Below are positions 24,061-37,900 of a stretch of DNA of 64,000 nt, piece after piece. Source of the stretch: Mytilus galloprovincialis (lineage: Eukaryota; Mollusca; Bivalvia; Mytilida; Mytilidae). Position numbers and translations under genes: made by a program. Under the pieces are notes generated by a model, which did not search any database, was not told the DNA's origin, and worked only from the letters and a program-made list of their open reading frames with translations. Within the stretch, counting starts at the first letter, position 1. Every line of letters begins with the position of its first letter. The stretch covers positions 64,385,261-64,449,260 of the forward strand of contig NC_134845.1 of the NCBI RefSeq assembly GCF_965363235.1, written 5' to 3'.

Positions 24061-24508
24061 CCCGACAATAACATGAATAAACGTTGATAATTAACAAAGT
24101 ATTTAATTGTACGATGGTAAATTAGTACACACATAGTTTTGATAAATTGTACTTCCTAAAACACTTTACTTCAACGAAATATTTCCTGATATAACTAACA
24201 CAAATCCTCCAATATTTTCCAAATATGCCTTAATAAATATATAGCAATGATTGTATTAATTAATATACTGTTTATATTAAATACAGTGGAATCTTTAAAT
24301 TTAATGTACGGAGGAGTATGTAAAGATAGGTAAAGTATGAAATAAATTATTTGTATTTTTACAAAGTTGTATACATTACGTTCTTTCAAAAGTAATTTTG
24401 GTCAACATTTGATAGTCTAAAATGTTCAGTAATTTGATAAGAATACAAGTTTGGTATAAGGATTTATGATGTATATTCACTGAAATGACGATTGAAAATG
24501 TTTGATCG

Positions 24509-24511
<3 letters not shown>

Positions 24512-24553
<42 letters not shown>
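24512..24553 (+). repeat. (GA)n microsatellite
   Basis: About 21 GA units. The serine-leucine open frame on the other strand is an artefact of it. Confidence 0.9.
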
Positions 24554-24557
<4 letters not shown>

Positions 24558-24659
24558 TTTGCATTTAGTGCAATTATACAAAATGTTTGAACTTTGTATA
24601 TTGATGGGGAAACATTGACTTCATTTATAAACATTTCCTATCGATTTCAAAATTTCCAG

Positions 24660-24810
24660 AATAACCTTCGGGTCAAATGCAACAATAGAACCAAAACCTA
24701 CAAATCTATCACTCGATTGTGACACTACTGCATGGAACGTGTTAATGTCGGGTGCCTGTCTTAAAGTTGTTACTGAATACGGGTTCCGAACAATGGAAGC
24801 ACCAATATGA
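24660..24810 (+). CDS. Unrecognised exon-like open frame
   Basis: An AG at 24658-24659 after a pyrimidine-containing tract opens a frame of 49 residues ending with TGA at 24808-24810. It contains NLSLDCDTTAWNVLMSGACL and ends TEYGFRTMEAPI. Composition is protein-like with two cysteines, and potential N-glycosylation sites are present. I do not recognise it. It could be the last exon of a gene, or a fragment of one, unrelated to the receptor series. Confidence 0.25.
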
Positions 24811-25139
24811 ATGAAATTTTAACTTAAAGTAAAGTGTGTCTAATTTTCTTTATCTTGTCTGACGCCTAAAGAAGGATATGATATGAATACAATCAATATT
24901 CAATGATGAAGAGTTCACATAACAAAACTATCTAGGTTATTCCCTTAATCAATGGTCAAAACCGCAAAAGGCTGTCTTTCGGCAGTATGTATAAAAATAA
25001 TGTACTAGGAGTACCAACATCGGTCGTTGATTATCATTTTTGAATCCACTTCTCCCTATACATTCTTTACTTCTTTATCGAATATGTTTTTAGTTTAATA
25101 TATTCCGATCATTCATGTGTAATCATAGTAGAACATATT

Positions 25140-25160
25140 CTCTAAACGTATAATAATAAA

Positions 25161-25208
<48 letters not shown>

Positions 25209-25895
25209 CAATATTTATAGAGCGCATTATATAATAACAAAAATTACTCTTAAGAGCTTTACATTTAAAAAAAATATATAAAATACAAAAATACATAAAA
25301 CATAGATTACAAAGCACTATCTTAAAAGAATCAAACAAGCATATACAAATTTATAAGATACTTAAAAAAGAAAAAAAGAAATAAAAGAAATGAAAAATGC
25401 ATGGACCCTAAAATAAACAAAACTGTCTAAAACTAATGCAGTCGATTAAAAATATATAAAATCTACAAGAAATCCTTAAAAACAGTCCGAAATAAATGAG
25501 TCTTGAGTTGCTTTTAAAAAAACATGTAAAGAATCTACACTCCGTAAGACGATGGCAAATTGTTCCAGAGTGTAGGTGCAGCGTTGTCAAAACGCCTCTC
25601 ACCGTAGCTTTTAGTTCGAACGTCATTTGAAGGATGTATGAGCATACTATTTTCCGACCTGAGGGATCTGAAGGTAACTAGGAGCCTTGCCATGCTGTGC
25701 TTTGTGCACATATAAAAGAAGCTTACATTGGCAACGGTAATGTATGGGTAGCCAGTGTAACGATATTAAAACAGGCGTAATTGAGTCAAATTTCCTTATT
25801 CGTGTTATCAAACGTGCTGCTGTGTTTTGGACCCGCTGCAATTTACTGATAATGTTGATGTTAGTACCGTACAATAATGAAACCAACTCGAATGT
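25140..25895 (-). mobile_element. CR1/Jockey-like LINE, 5'-truncated 3' end
   Basis: The reverse strand encodes NIISKLQRVQNTAARLITRI and then ITPVLISLHWLPIHYRCQCK, the well-known end of LINE ORF2 after the reverse transcriptase. It is followed by degraded coding sequence (ERRFDNAAPTLWN) and a simple (ATT)n tail at about 25158-25204. Such 5' truncation with a short repeat at the 3' end is usual for CR1-like elements. The piece sits where the first small exon of gene B would be expected. Not functional. Confidence 0.75.
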
Positions 25896-25985
25896 CGAAT
25901 GTTAGCATATATTAAATGTGTGATAATAGTCTTGTTTAACTAATTAAAAGTTTATTTATTGACGATTGTCTGTCATTTTTTTTAG

Positions 25986-28900
25986 TTTTGGAAGATTGGT
26001 TTGTTGCTTTAATTACGAAGATGTTAATGGTGTTTGTATCGGTAGGTGAATATATTTACGAGGTCATAACTAGTAAATAATGTCTATAGATACATTAAAT
26101 TAAAATACAATAATGACTTTGTTCCATATTGTTATTAAAGCATTATTTCATGTTTTCCTTGATTGGACTGCCAAAATCGGTTAAACGATATATTTCACCC
26201 AAAAAGGACATTAATCCGAATTTGTGAATATGTATACAAGTACGCATGTGTTACATACTTCAATTATACAGCAATGTAACATCACATAAAAAACCAAACA
26301 AACACTATTAGAAGTAATAACTTAAGAAGAAGGAATCAGAATTGATAACGTGACATAATTCTATCAAACAATTTTCGTGTTTTAGTTTTTTATATATAAG
26401 AACAAACAGATATGGTCTTAAAAGTATACTATATCTGTAATAATTCTACCTATTGGTCACATTACGACATTATGAGCAAAGTCAAAATCATATTGTCCGC
26501 TGCAAAAAGATGCCGACATCACAGTATGTAGAACAATTCAGATAAAAAAAAGCCGACGGCAAGATTTATTACTCAACAAAGTCAAAAATTACAGACCTGC
26601 AATCAAAAAAAGGCAACAGTAGTATACCGAAATTCACAAATCAATTGAAAAAAAAATCCGGGTTACGAACTAAAACTGAACACATTAACGAACTATAATA
26701 TAACAATGGCCATTTTCCTGACTTGGTACAGGATATTTTAAGAAAAAAATAGTGGGTTAAACCAGGTTTTGTGACATGCCAAACCTCCCGGTTTTATGGC
26801 GATGTTAAATATAATATTAAATTGACATTACATGACAGGACTACAATACAAATAAATGGGAGAACATATACGACAGAGAAAGACACGAATAGTAGCTAAA
26901 TAAAGGGACAAGGTTTAAATTTTATACGCGAGACGCGCGTTTCGTCCACACAAAACTACACAGTGACGCTCAGATGAAAAAATGTTGAAAGCCAAAACAA
27001 GTTCAAAGTTAAGAACCAAAAGTTCCAAAATACAATTAATAATAGACTCCTCACTTTGCGTAATCATCAATACAGCAATCTACACAAAGTCTCGCTGAAC
27101 TTGACTGTTAATCAGTATTATAAATCACTGCATCACATGGCTTATTATTTATGTTATCAAAACGATAACTAATTGAAATAACAAAGGTGTTAATTATTTG
27201 CATACAAGTGTCAAAGGATGGGCAGGTTTTATTAGCGACGAATTATGCATAACTGACCATTAATTTTAATTAAGTTCATTTCAAATAATTATCATTTACA
27301 ATAGATTGTTATCTTAAAAGACCTTCAATTTTGGTTATTTCATGTCTGTATTTAATCAGATACGGTATTCCTAAACGTCAACGTTTAAACAGGTTCTTAT
27401 AATTAATTTTGAAAAGTTTGTGTTATCCAAAAGTTGATGGACAAATTCGAGAAAAAATTAACATAAGAATGAATATTTGCGACTACACAGAATTCTAAAA
27501 AGTCTTCCGGCTTGACAAAAGGCTTCATAAGCATATGCAAAATGTATGTTCCGACAATACAGACTAGAATTGGTTCTTTTTTGGTATTGGAGATTAAAAA
27601 ATATGTGAACATGTAAACTTAATTTCCTTAAAGACCTTTCCTCACTTAGACTTAAGATACAACAATATTTGTTTACTCACTGCCCAATACAAATTTTAAC
27701 AATCGGATTTGTGTTCTTTGATAGACAATTCTGCGGTCGTTGGTACTATGCATTTTACTAATATTTTAAAGGGAACATAATGTATTTAATAAACATGATT
27801 AACTGATTGAGTTTCAACAGCGTGTATGGACGGATTTATGACTTTGGATGGTGGTCAATGCAGACCTTGTTCCAGAGGATTCTTCGGAATAAAATGTTTA
27901 AGGAAGTGTCGTTGTAACATGACTGAGAAGTAAGTTTATTATTAATTATCTTTATTTACTTAAAAAACAATTCGCCGTTTCACAAACTAATTCATTCTGG
28001 ATAATATTTCCAAAAACGTACACAAAAACGTTGTGATTGGTTTAAAACGTGATAAACAATAGAAATTCAACCGATGACGTAACGTTATTTTCATTTTTGT
28101 GTACAAACAATGAGATTACCCATAAGCCTTCGGATTGTGGAAAGGCGAATTGCAAGGTTTCGTTTTTTATCCAACGATAATAACATCCCAATTTTCAAAA
28201 AGGAACACACGAAATTGCCATTTTCAGATAGATAATGTCCTAACAATTTTTGATTGTTGCTGTTCATTGCGACCTTATAATCTAATTTAAGTGTTAAACG
28301 CCACTTTTGTAAACCACTTTTTGGCTATTTCGTGGCGAACAGTTTTTGATGGTAGAGGAAGCCGGAGTGCCAGGATAAAACAACCGACCTTCGATAGGAA
28401 AACTGACAATCCTAGTCAATTAAGATTGGAGGCTTATACATCCGTACGAGCGTGGTTCGAACATCAGTGTTGACAGAGTAGTCACTAGTGATTACAGTAG
28501 TAACTAAGTAGACCACTCAGTCACCGATACCCCTTGTAATGGGAATGAACGGGATGGCAGATTTTATTCCTACAATTTAAAATCTTATCATTTGTGTCTG
28601 TGTGATGCAAAGCTGCACTAACTTATTATTCTGTAAAAAAAAAAAAAAAAATATTGAACAAGCTGTAATATGCTGTCGAAATATTTTTTATATTATTTTC
28701 TACGTTGACAATACAAAATAACACAACACAGTATAAGACATGATATACAGAAATGTTGAGACGCTTATACAATCTAAAAGATTAACAAGGAAATTAAGAA
28801 TATTTAGAAAAAAAAAAGGTTGCATCAAATTGAAACTTTGTGCACATATTAAAAACATGTTTTAATCTTTTTTAATTTGACAACGAATTTGGTATAAACG

Positions 28901-31900
28901 TTTCAACTATGGTTAATTCAAAAGTTTGACAATGAACAATTCGTGTTATTTTCGTTTAAAGTTTTGTTAAATGATGTGGTCTAATCAACTGATGATACAT
29001 GTTGATTGTGACATTTTCAAAAAGAATTTCAAAGAACGATTCATTGGTTCACTGAACATTGACACATGGTCCAAGACCACAATTATTTCGTAGTGCATTT
29101 CTTTTAGAAGATAAATGAAAATGAAAAAATTCCCACCTGCGCTTCCTCAATGAAATTTTTACAGTGTGTTGTACTACTTTTGGGACACATTATATCAAAA
29201 TTATAGAAAACTTCATCGGCTCTAACTCAAAATATGGACAAGTTTATGTTTAGGGCGTCTTGAAATCCTTTGACAGCTTCCGAAGTGCTAATTTTCAACC
29301 TTTTTCAGCTGGACCAAATCACTACTTTCCTTTAAAATTCTGAACCCAATTTTTTTTTCTGTGTAATTTCACCCCCTTTCTTGCTATTTGAGGCATTAAA
29401 CATGGAGAAATAAATTTGGAAGGGGTATAGAAATTAATGGCAAGTAACCCACTATCAACACTAGGGACTATATTTGTGAACAACGAAAATCAAGGGACGA
29501 CAATTGTGGTCTCGGACCACATGACTGAGACAACTTTGCAAGATATCATATGTGCACATACCCTGTTTTTTGTGTTGTTTTCCCTAAATGCCACTTATTA
29601 GTACCTTTAACTTTGTATGCAGGGTAGGGATTAAATGAAAATACATTGTATTTTCATGGACACTAATCAAATTGTGTAAATATTCTATTACAACATTTTT
29701 TTAGCAACATATTCTTCCATCTACACTTGAATGATTAAAATTAAAACATTGTAGAATTTTATTTATTAGTATTAAAAGAAGACAGTCTTCTATTAATATC
29801 CAACAGTTTGAACTTAGTTTTTATCCGGACACAAAATCATAATACCGTTTCTTTTGTTTCCAATTAAATTTCAATGTTAAGGTGGAATCCAATGAACAGT
29901 GTTACAATATTTTGTTGTTATAAAAGGCATAGTGTTAATGTCTTGCGATCTGCATATTTTCCGCTTACTTCAAAAAAATAAAACTAGTACTTTCTTTTAT
30001 TGTGTTGTAAAAAAAGCACATTATGTCCCAAAAATCCAAAATGAAATTAAATATGTCAAATTCTTACTGTAACTATACAAATTCTCTTGGTTTGATTAGT
30101 TGTTGAAATAGATTCTTCCGAGTCATCTTAAGAGCCAATCCGCCAGAAAACCATGCAATATTCAGAAAATCGTCCAAATCGACAATCACAACTTGACAAA
30201 TTTTTATATATCATCTCAATCCTTCACATAAAATAAAAAAAAATGGCTACTTAATTTTCGCCAGAATCATATCTATTTTTAGTAACAGCCTCATTTGCAT
30301 AATTATGTAAATTCATTCGAAAACCAAGGAAAAATCAAACTTTTAATGCCTTTTAAGAACTACCCAGAAGCATATTAAATGGGGGAGTTGAGTTTTTAGA
30401 GTAATGTCAGCTGGAACCCATTCATTTTACTATGTTCTGGTCAATACAAATGAAAATTTAAACTATTTGGCACATTGCCAGGAGCACGGACGCAAAGGCT
30501 AGATTTTTCATACATGAATTTACATGACTTTTACTTGCTTCTAACTTGCAAGACCCATTCCATATATGTTTGCAACTTATATTAGTTTTAATTATGGTGT
30601 ATTTTTTATAATAGATTAAAATATTAAGCTTGGCAAATGACTATTACATGTTAATTTTTGCCTTGGAAGAATGGTGATTTTAGTCCCAAATTGGCACATT
30701 TTGATTTTGATTTTAATTTAATTCTAAATACAATTGTAATAAAATAGCTAATAAAATCATTTAAAAAAGTAAAATAAATGTGTCTAAAAATTTAAATAAG
30801 ACGTTTTTGTACTGCAAGTGCAAAAATCAATAAATTGGCTGAAACCAGGGAGTACATCTTTTATGCTCTTCCATTGACTTATCTCCCTTGGGCAACATGT
30901 CAGCTCCCAGTGATGGACTTGGCAGACAAAGTTTACAGCGAAGTTTGCAACTTTAATAATCTAGGAGGACTATTTGGGCTATCCCAGCATTATGCATCTA
31001 CATATTACGAACTATTTAAGATATCTGAATGACTGCCAATGCAAGAATCTGCCAATCATGACAATAATTTACCAGACAATAATCATAACTTAGTGAATAA
31101 ACATGATGCAAACTATGGTGTAGAATTTCCAACAGGAGTCCTTGTTTTATATAAGACGAGGAGTGGTTTATTTTCCTATGGTTGTTATATCATCTCGTCT
31201 TAGACATGTTAGAATATGCTTGAAGTACAGGGACTTTTATGGAATTCATTGACATCATACATGTAGTCAAGCAAGATGTCAACATCCCGTCCAACCGTCT
31301 TCCAGCAAAGCCAATTTGAAAGCTGACCAAGGATCTTCATAATTTCCTGACAGGGTGTATACAGGACGAGTCATTCCACTAGGATCAGGTACATTGTACA
31401 ACTCGGATGAAAATTTTTGTCCTGCATTTTTTTTTAGCTGTAATTTCTGTGCTGCCTTTTTATTTTTCACTCTGTTTGGTCCTGCATTCTTTTTTTTTTA
31501 GTTTATCTTGACTTTTTTTACCTAAATTGTCGTCATGACTTATTTTTTTGCAAGTGTCTCATCCTGCCTTTTTTTTTTTACTCAAAACTCCTGTCCTGCC
31601 TATTTTTTTTCAAATTTCATCCTAGCCCCCTAATGAGACCCACTATATAGTCAATCTGAAATTAGGGGACCAACATTTGATACAATAGCCAGATGAAAAA
31701 AGAACGGAGGGAGTTGAATGGGCATGTGAATATTCTTTTACACCTGACCTGTTCTAGGACATCTTATCTATTTCCCATAGCCAAGTGCAAACAAATAATA
31801 TACTGTAAATTGAGAAATTATTGTATTGTTTTTATTATAGCTAGAATGTGAAAGGGTAATCATGTAAAACATTTTTTTTTTGTAATTGCAATTTAATTAA

Positions 31901-34900
31901 AACTCACATTTTGAGTATTTTTTATATGAATCAAACAGGATTCTGGATATTTCTGAATATCTCAAAATTTAAATCACATTTCAGTCTTGAATTATAAAAT
32001 CGCATTAATAAACCCATGCAACAGTTATATATTAAATGTATATATGGCGTGAGTCTTGGGACCATTTAATTACCAAAAAGAAAGGGGGAGGATTAGAATG
32101 GTAAAAATATCCTTGTCAGCTAAGGACAGAATTTAAATTGTTAAGCTATTAACCAGGGTACAATATACATCATGTACATGTATATTAATTTTTTGCTTAA
32201 AAAAAACAATTTATAGACCATAAGCATGATAAGCATGATAGTAATCAAAATTTATTTCAACATGTTCAACATTAAGCAGGACAATATGTTTTTATTCTCT
32301 TACCCTAAGTTTAATTTTAAGTTTTTAATTGAAGTTGTACATGTTCAGGTCTTTGTTTATTAAAAAAGCTTCTACCTGGTGGTAAAGCCTCATTCCAAAA
32401 CATGTTTTACATACAACATTCTGTACATGAAACACTAGATTACTTTATCTAAAGAATAATCTTGTTTAATGATCTATTATACAATGTCAATGAATGTAGG
32501 CCATGGCGACTAAAATATCAAAAGCATTGCAAACTTTTATAAAGTTCAATTTTGGGACCTTACATGTACATTGATGTACATGTATGTATAAATGTATGAA
32601 TTATATTTATAGAGCCCTTTTTAAAAGAAACAAAAAAACCATGCACAGTGATGCTACACTACCCTACAATTCCTGTGATACAAAATTGAAGAATTATTTT
32701 ATAGTTTAACACTTTTCATTGTAGGACTATTATCATGATAATAGATGCAGGCAATGCTGATGATTTTTGTGAATGTGACAATAGCCAGGTCAAACTAAAT
32801 ACATGTAAAGAACAAGATACTGGTAAGATATTATTAACCTATATATATTAATTTAACTGTTTGGAAAATATGGTTATAATGACATACAAAGTATATATGT
32901 CATCACCTTTATAATAATTATACATCAGTTTTATTGAACATGTCTTTGTTAACTTGGTTTTCCCATTGAAAAATCACTTTTATACTAATTCAATTTGTAG
33001 TAGGAATACATGTAGTACATTCGTACATATATAGGGTGGTCCTATGTTTTGCATTCAACAACTATTACATTTTCAAGATGGCCACTAAGGATGGCAAAAA
33101 AAAAAGTTGTCATCTTTATTTCCTGTCAGTGGTAAACATGTAAATGAAAAATATGAAAAAAGTGGTATGATTGCCAATTAGAATAGATGACATACAACTT
33201 ATATGTAAGCTATAAGTCTTCATATGCCATATGGCCTTCAACAATGCACAAGACCAATACTGCATATCTATTCAGCCATAAAAGGCCAAAAAATTGGAAA
33301 ATGAAAAAATATGTAAGCTAACAGCCTGATCTATATATGTACATGTATGTTTTGTGATTTTCAGATCTAGACTCACAACTAACTGAACTTTACAGCAGTC
33401 AACATCAGATTGGAAGACTGATAATGCTTCTGACAGAAACAATTTCAACCAACCAAACAAGTAACAGAAACTTTGCATCTTTAAAACACTACTTACATCT
33501 TCCATGGGATGATGTTCCAAAAAATAACAGTTCATCATTAATGAAGAATTTTTTGTTATGGATTTTCTTTTACAAGAAAGTTAATGTACACTTGTTTTTA
33601 TAGTAAAACCTTGCTGTTCAAGTATCAAAAAAACATTTAACTTTATTGAAATTTGAAGATTCATATGACTTGTTTTAATTTTGTTATTTCTCAGGATGTC
33701 ATGTAAAGGTACAGTCATGACAGTAATCTAAACAGCTATTCAATTTCATTCAAAATTCTTTGAAAATTTGGCACTAGTAAATATAAACTGAAGTAATTTG
33801 TTTTTCGTCTAGTTATGGGATTTTTATGGCCAGTAACAAAGTAGTCGGTGCCTTAAGTTTTACCCTTGTACTAAAATACCGATTTTCCGTAATTCCATAA
33901 TTCAGTCATTCCGAAACAAACCATTATACAGTGTTTTTTTCTAAACGCCATAGATATTGGCCTGATTTTTGGTATGTAAGTTGACTATGATGAGTTACAG
34001 ATCAAGTATAAGTTTTGTTCCACTCCCCTAATTTCTGTTGAAATTACCCGCTATGGACTTTGATAAATTGTTGAAAATCACAGTTACATGCACTTTTTTC
34101 CTAAAAAGCTTTCAGATATTGGGCTGATTTTTGGTATGTGAGTTACAGATCAAGTTAAAGTTTCGTCATGCTACCCTAATATTTGCTGTAATTTCGGGCT
34201 ATGGACTTTGAAAAATTTTGGAAAATCAAAGTTATATGGACCTTTCTTCTATTAAAATGCTTTCAGATATTGGGCTGATTTTTGGTATGTGAGCTAACCA
34301 TGATGAGTTACATATCAAGTTTAAGTTTCGTTCCGCTGTGTAATTTTTTCCAGAATTAAGGGTTTTAAACTTTGAAAATTGTTCAAAATTCACATTTATA
34401 TGGACATTTTTGTATATGCCTCCAGATTTAGAGCTGATTTTTTTATATGTGAAACAACCATCGTGTTTGTATCCACATGTGTTATTGAAATTGCAGATTT
34501 TCAATTTTTTGAGACGTAGCCTTTCGTGTTGCTTTCACACATCTAGTTTAAGATACATTTATGATTATCATTTTTGTATTGACTACATTACAGTAGATGC
34601 ATTTATGATTTTCATGTTTTTATTGACCACATTGCAGCAACGTAGATATATAGGTACCTGGCCAATATTACCTTGTTAGCATACTAGGCTCAAAGGGACA
34701 TAAAAAAGTCCATCTCTTAGTGTCTGTTAAAATCATCTCTATATTGCAACTGTTTACAGTTTTCTCTTTTAAACCATTATTTTAAAAACTTTTAGAAGAA
34801 GTATCATACATATATGTATATATATACCCAAAATTTTTCTGTAAAATTGGGACGTAACATCTATGAGCTATTGTCCCTGAAGTGTGTAAAGGAGTAGGTC

Positions 34901-37900
34901 CGGTAAGACCCCTTTTTGGCCCCAAAATATAACAGTTTTACAAAATTGTTAAAATGTAAACTTTAAGTTATTTATTAGACAGTTGAATGCTTCTGCTACA
35001 TAAAAATGGGCTGTTTTTGACAATACAATTGACATATATCGGGTTGTAGCACCATTAAGTCATGCTAAATTACTGAAATCTTCAATATTCTATCATTATA
35101 GTTAAATTTTAGACGGTTTCCGTGTTAAACGAAAGTGGCCACATTCGTGTTCATTCTTAATATTGAAATGTAAGTTGTATTTTATGATAATACATAACAT
35201 ATATAAAGGTTGTGGATAAACACAGATGCGACCACTTTCATTTTTGACAAAAACCATCTAAAAAGTGACGTTTTTCGGCATATTTGAGAGATTTTGCATA
35301 TTTGAGCATGAATCTGATTGTCTTAAATGACTAAATCAGTTAAAATCTTTCACATTTACTAATTGTATCAAGTGAAATAGACACTTAAGTGTTTAAAAAG
35401 TGGTCAAAATCTTTTGTCAGATGAAACTGAAATTTGAGGCCAAAATGAGTCCTTACCGGACCTTCCCCTTTACAAATTTTCAGAGTTTTCTGCTAATATC
35501 TGACAGCTATATCAATATGATATAAGAAAATATTGCAAAAGTGGTCAGAAAAAAACTTATTTTTACAGTCTGAACTTATTCTGAATTGTTTTAAATTTAT
35601 TGCTAATGAATTATGTGTTTTTTATCGTTTTGAGGTGCACAATTTGTCAATTCAAGCTATTTCGGCTCCTGGGAGCCTCTAGATTTGTAATGAATAATTT
35701 GTATTTGTATATGATTTTTTTCTTAATGTATTAAATGAAACATTAATTAATCTTTTCCTTTTGTTGTTATACTTATTTATTAATCCAGATCTTATAATAT
35801 GTCAGATTTTAAAAATTAGACGGCAAAATTGAGAAAATTTGAATATGCAGGCTACCCCATTTTGTTGTGGCATATACTAGACACCAACATTATTTGCCGA
35901 GCTTAATATTTTTTTTGATTGAGTATATATAGTTATACTTTGCAAGTAGATATGTTGTTTTACAATAATAAACGGGTCTTAGGAGTATTTTGGCTCTTAA
36001 AGATGACCAAAATCAGCCATTTTGGACTTGAAGCTAAATAGAACATATTGAAATGGTTAGATTATACATACACTTTATAGACAGCATTGTTATTTCTATG
36101 CATTCTTACACTTAAAGTAATGTATTACTAGGAACAACTATCAAAAAATTATAAATATTGCCATGTTTTTTTATTTAAACCATCAAAATATGCCAAAAAA
36201 GGCTTATTTTTGACGTTTTCGAGCAATTTCAGCTGTTTAAAGATGGCGCCTAAAAAAAATCAAGATCGGTTCAAAATTTCCAAAAAAAATTTTGTGTGGT
36301 TAATTACATCAATAAGGTGCACCAATGTGCCAAGTATGAACTCATTTGGCAAAATTGGCATTCGGACGGTTTTGCATGGTTTTCTGGCAGATTGGCTCTT
36401 AATAATCGTTACGGATGATTGCTTATTTCATTTCACACAAAAGTCATTAATCAGTTTGTTCAAGTCGAATTGTGAAAGTGCATAATTAGCGTCAACGTTA
36501 CATACATTATCGCATATTTGAACATTGGGATGTTAAATAAAAACATATTGTGTTACCCGATTAATTTCAGGGTCTACTCGAATATCATTTCACTTCAATT
36601 GGCACCAAAATAAATTGAAACGTTTGATTTCCAAATTAAGGGACTACCGAATATTCAAAACAACACAAAATCCATTATGTTTCATTTCATCTTATTTCTA
36701 GAAAAATATTAAGAAGTCTTTTTAAAGATTCGTATATTTGCTCCACGTATTTACAACTGTATTTATTCGATTATCCTATTTAATACGTCGTTGAACTCTT
36801 AAAAATTATCTTAAATATGTCTTTCGTATTCATATATTTATTGGTAATTAGTTTCTTTGTTGTGTTTTGTTTTTGGTTGACGTTCTTTTGTTTAGTGTTT
36901 TTCTTTGAGTAGAATGGGTGTACAAATAAACAAATATGAGGAGCCTTGTTGACGTCGAAGGATGGAAACTGCCCCTCCTTAACTTTTAAAAGTGAGTGCG
37001 AAAAAAGTAACAAAAATATTGAACTCAGAGGAAATCAAATCGGATAGTCTATAATCAATTTTGGTCCATACCGCTTCCCAAAACGTTTTGGCAGTTTTGT
37101 TTTAATCGAAAATGAGAAAAAGGTTATGAAATAGGACATTCACTAACTTTTAGAAACAAAAGTGAATGTGAATTTTTCACTCAGGGATATTATTATTTTT
37201 AAAACTTCATAGTAAGAGTTAATCAGCTTTATGCGTAAAAAAGGATTCCAATGGGAAATGTCGTTGTTCGTGTTAACATAGTAGCAGCCTGTTGTCCACA
37301 AAGTAAATCTGCTATTGTCTAAACAAACTGTTAATGCATGATAAGAAGAGATATATGAAATACCTGTTCTTCAGATGCGACCACGTAAAAGGATGTTTAG
37401 ATATATTACCTAGCACCGAAGCTGTCACAGAACATGATCATGTTGAAGGTAAAATATATGTTTATTTTCTCTTTGTAGATCGATGATGTTTGTATATCAA
37501 TGGGAAATAAGCTCATGTAGTGTTTGGATAAACTCTCGCCCACATCATTACATAATTGCTCTTTGAAATAAAATTGTATTCGTCACTTATGTATATATCT
37601 TTTATTACCACAAAAGAGTGATTAAGTTAAGCTTATCTTGTTGGAAACGTTGCTCTCATGAAAGTGACTTTAATGGTATATTTGCTCTCACTAAATGGAA
37701 TTTAATGGTGTTTTTGTCGTTTAAAAGAGCTTTACTTATATGTCTTATTAAATTTTATGTCAACATTTTCCCTGTAGCTTTTATCTATATTTCCAGACAA
37801 ATGTTAATACATATTCTATATGCAGTTTCTAGTTAACACTATGTTTTACACAATAAAAAAATATCTGTAATAAAAATGTGCATGAAAATGGGGAATGGAG

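Larger units (their letters stand above)
30132..36398. mobile_element. 6.27-kb TTAA-flanked inverted-repeat element
   Basis: The two ends share a 27-bp inverted repeat with one mismatch, beginning GAGCCAATCC on the left and GAGCCAATCT on the right and both running into GCCAGAAAACCATGCAA. Each abuts TTAA (30128-30131, 36399-36402), the target duplication of piggyBac- and Kolobok-type DNA transposons. Inside are exon-like coding segments at 30819-31032, 32725-32822 and 33365-33603, a 590-bp MITE and a tandem array. No transposase domain was recognised. It could be one element, or two fragments in inverted orientation that happen to end alike. Confidence 0.5.

Noticed and set aside
24376-25338. 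Open frames rich in SL or I repeats
   Set aside because: Translations of the (GA)n and (ATT)n microsatellites.
28345-28536. tRNA gene on the minus strand
   Set aside because: The tRNA-like boxes are diverged, no cloverleaf can be folded by eye, and the body continues as a SINE.
36210-36485. 91-codon open frame starting near MAPKKNQD
   Set aside because: Overlaps the terminal sequence of the TTAA-flanked element. Composition follows the AT-rich DNA and there is no splice or family support.
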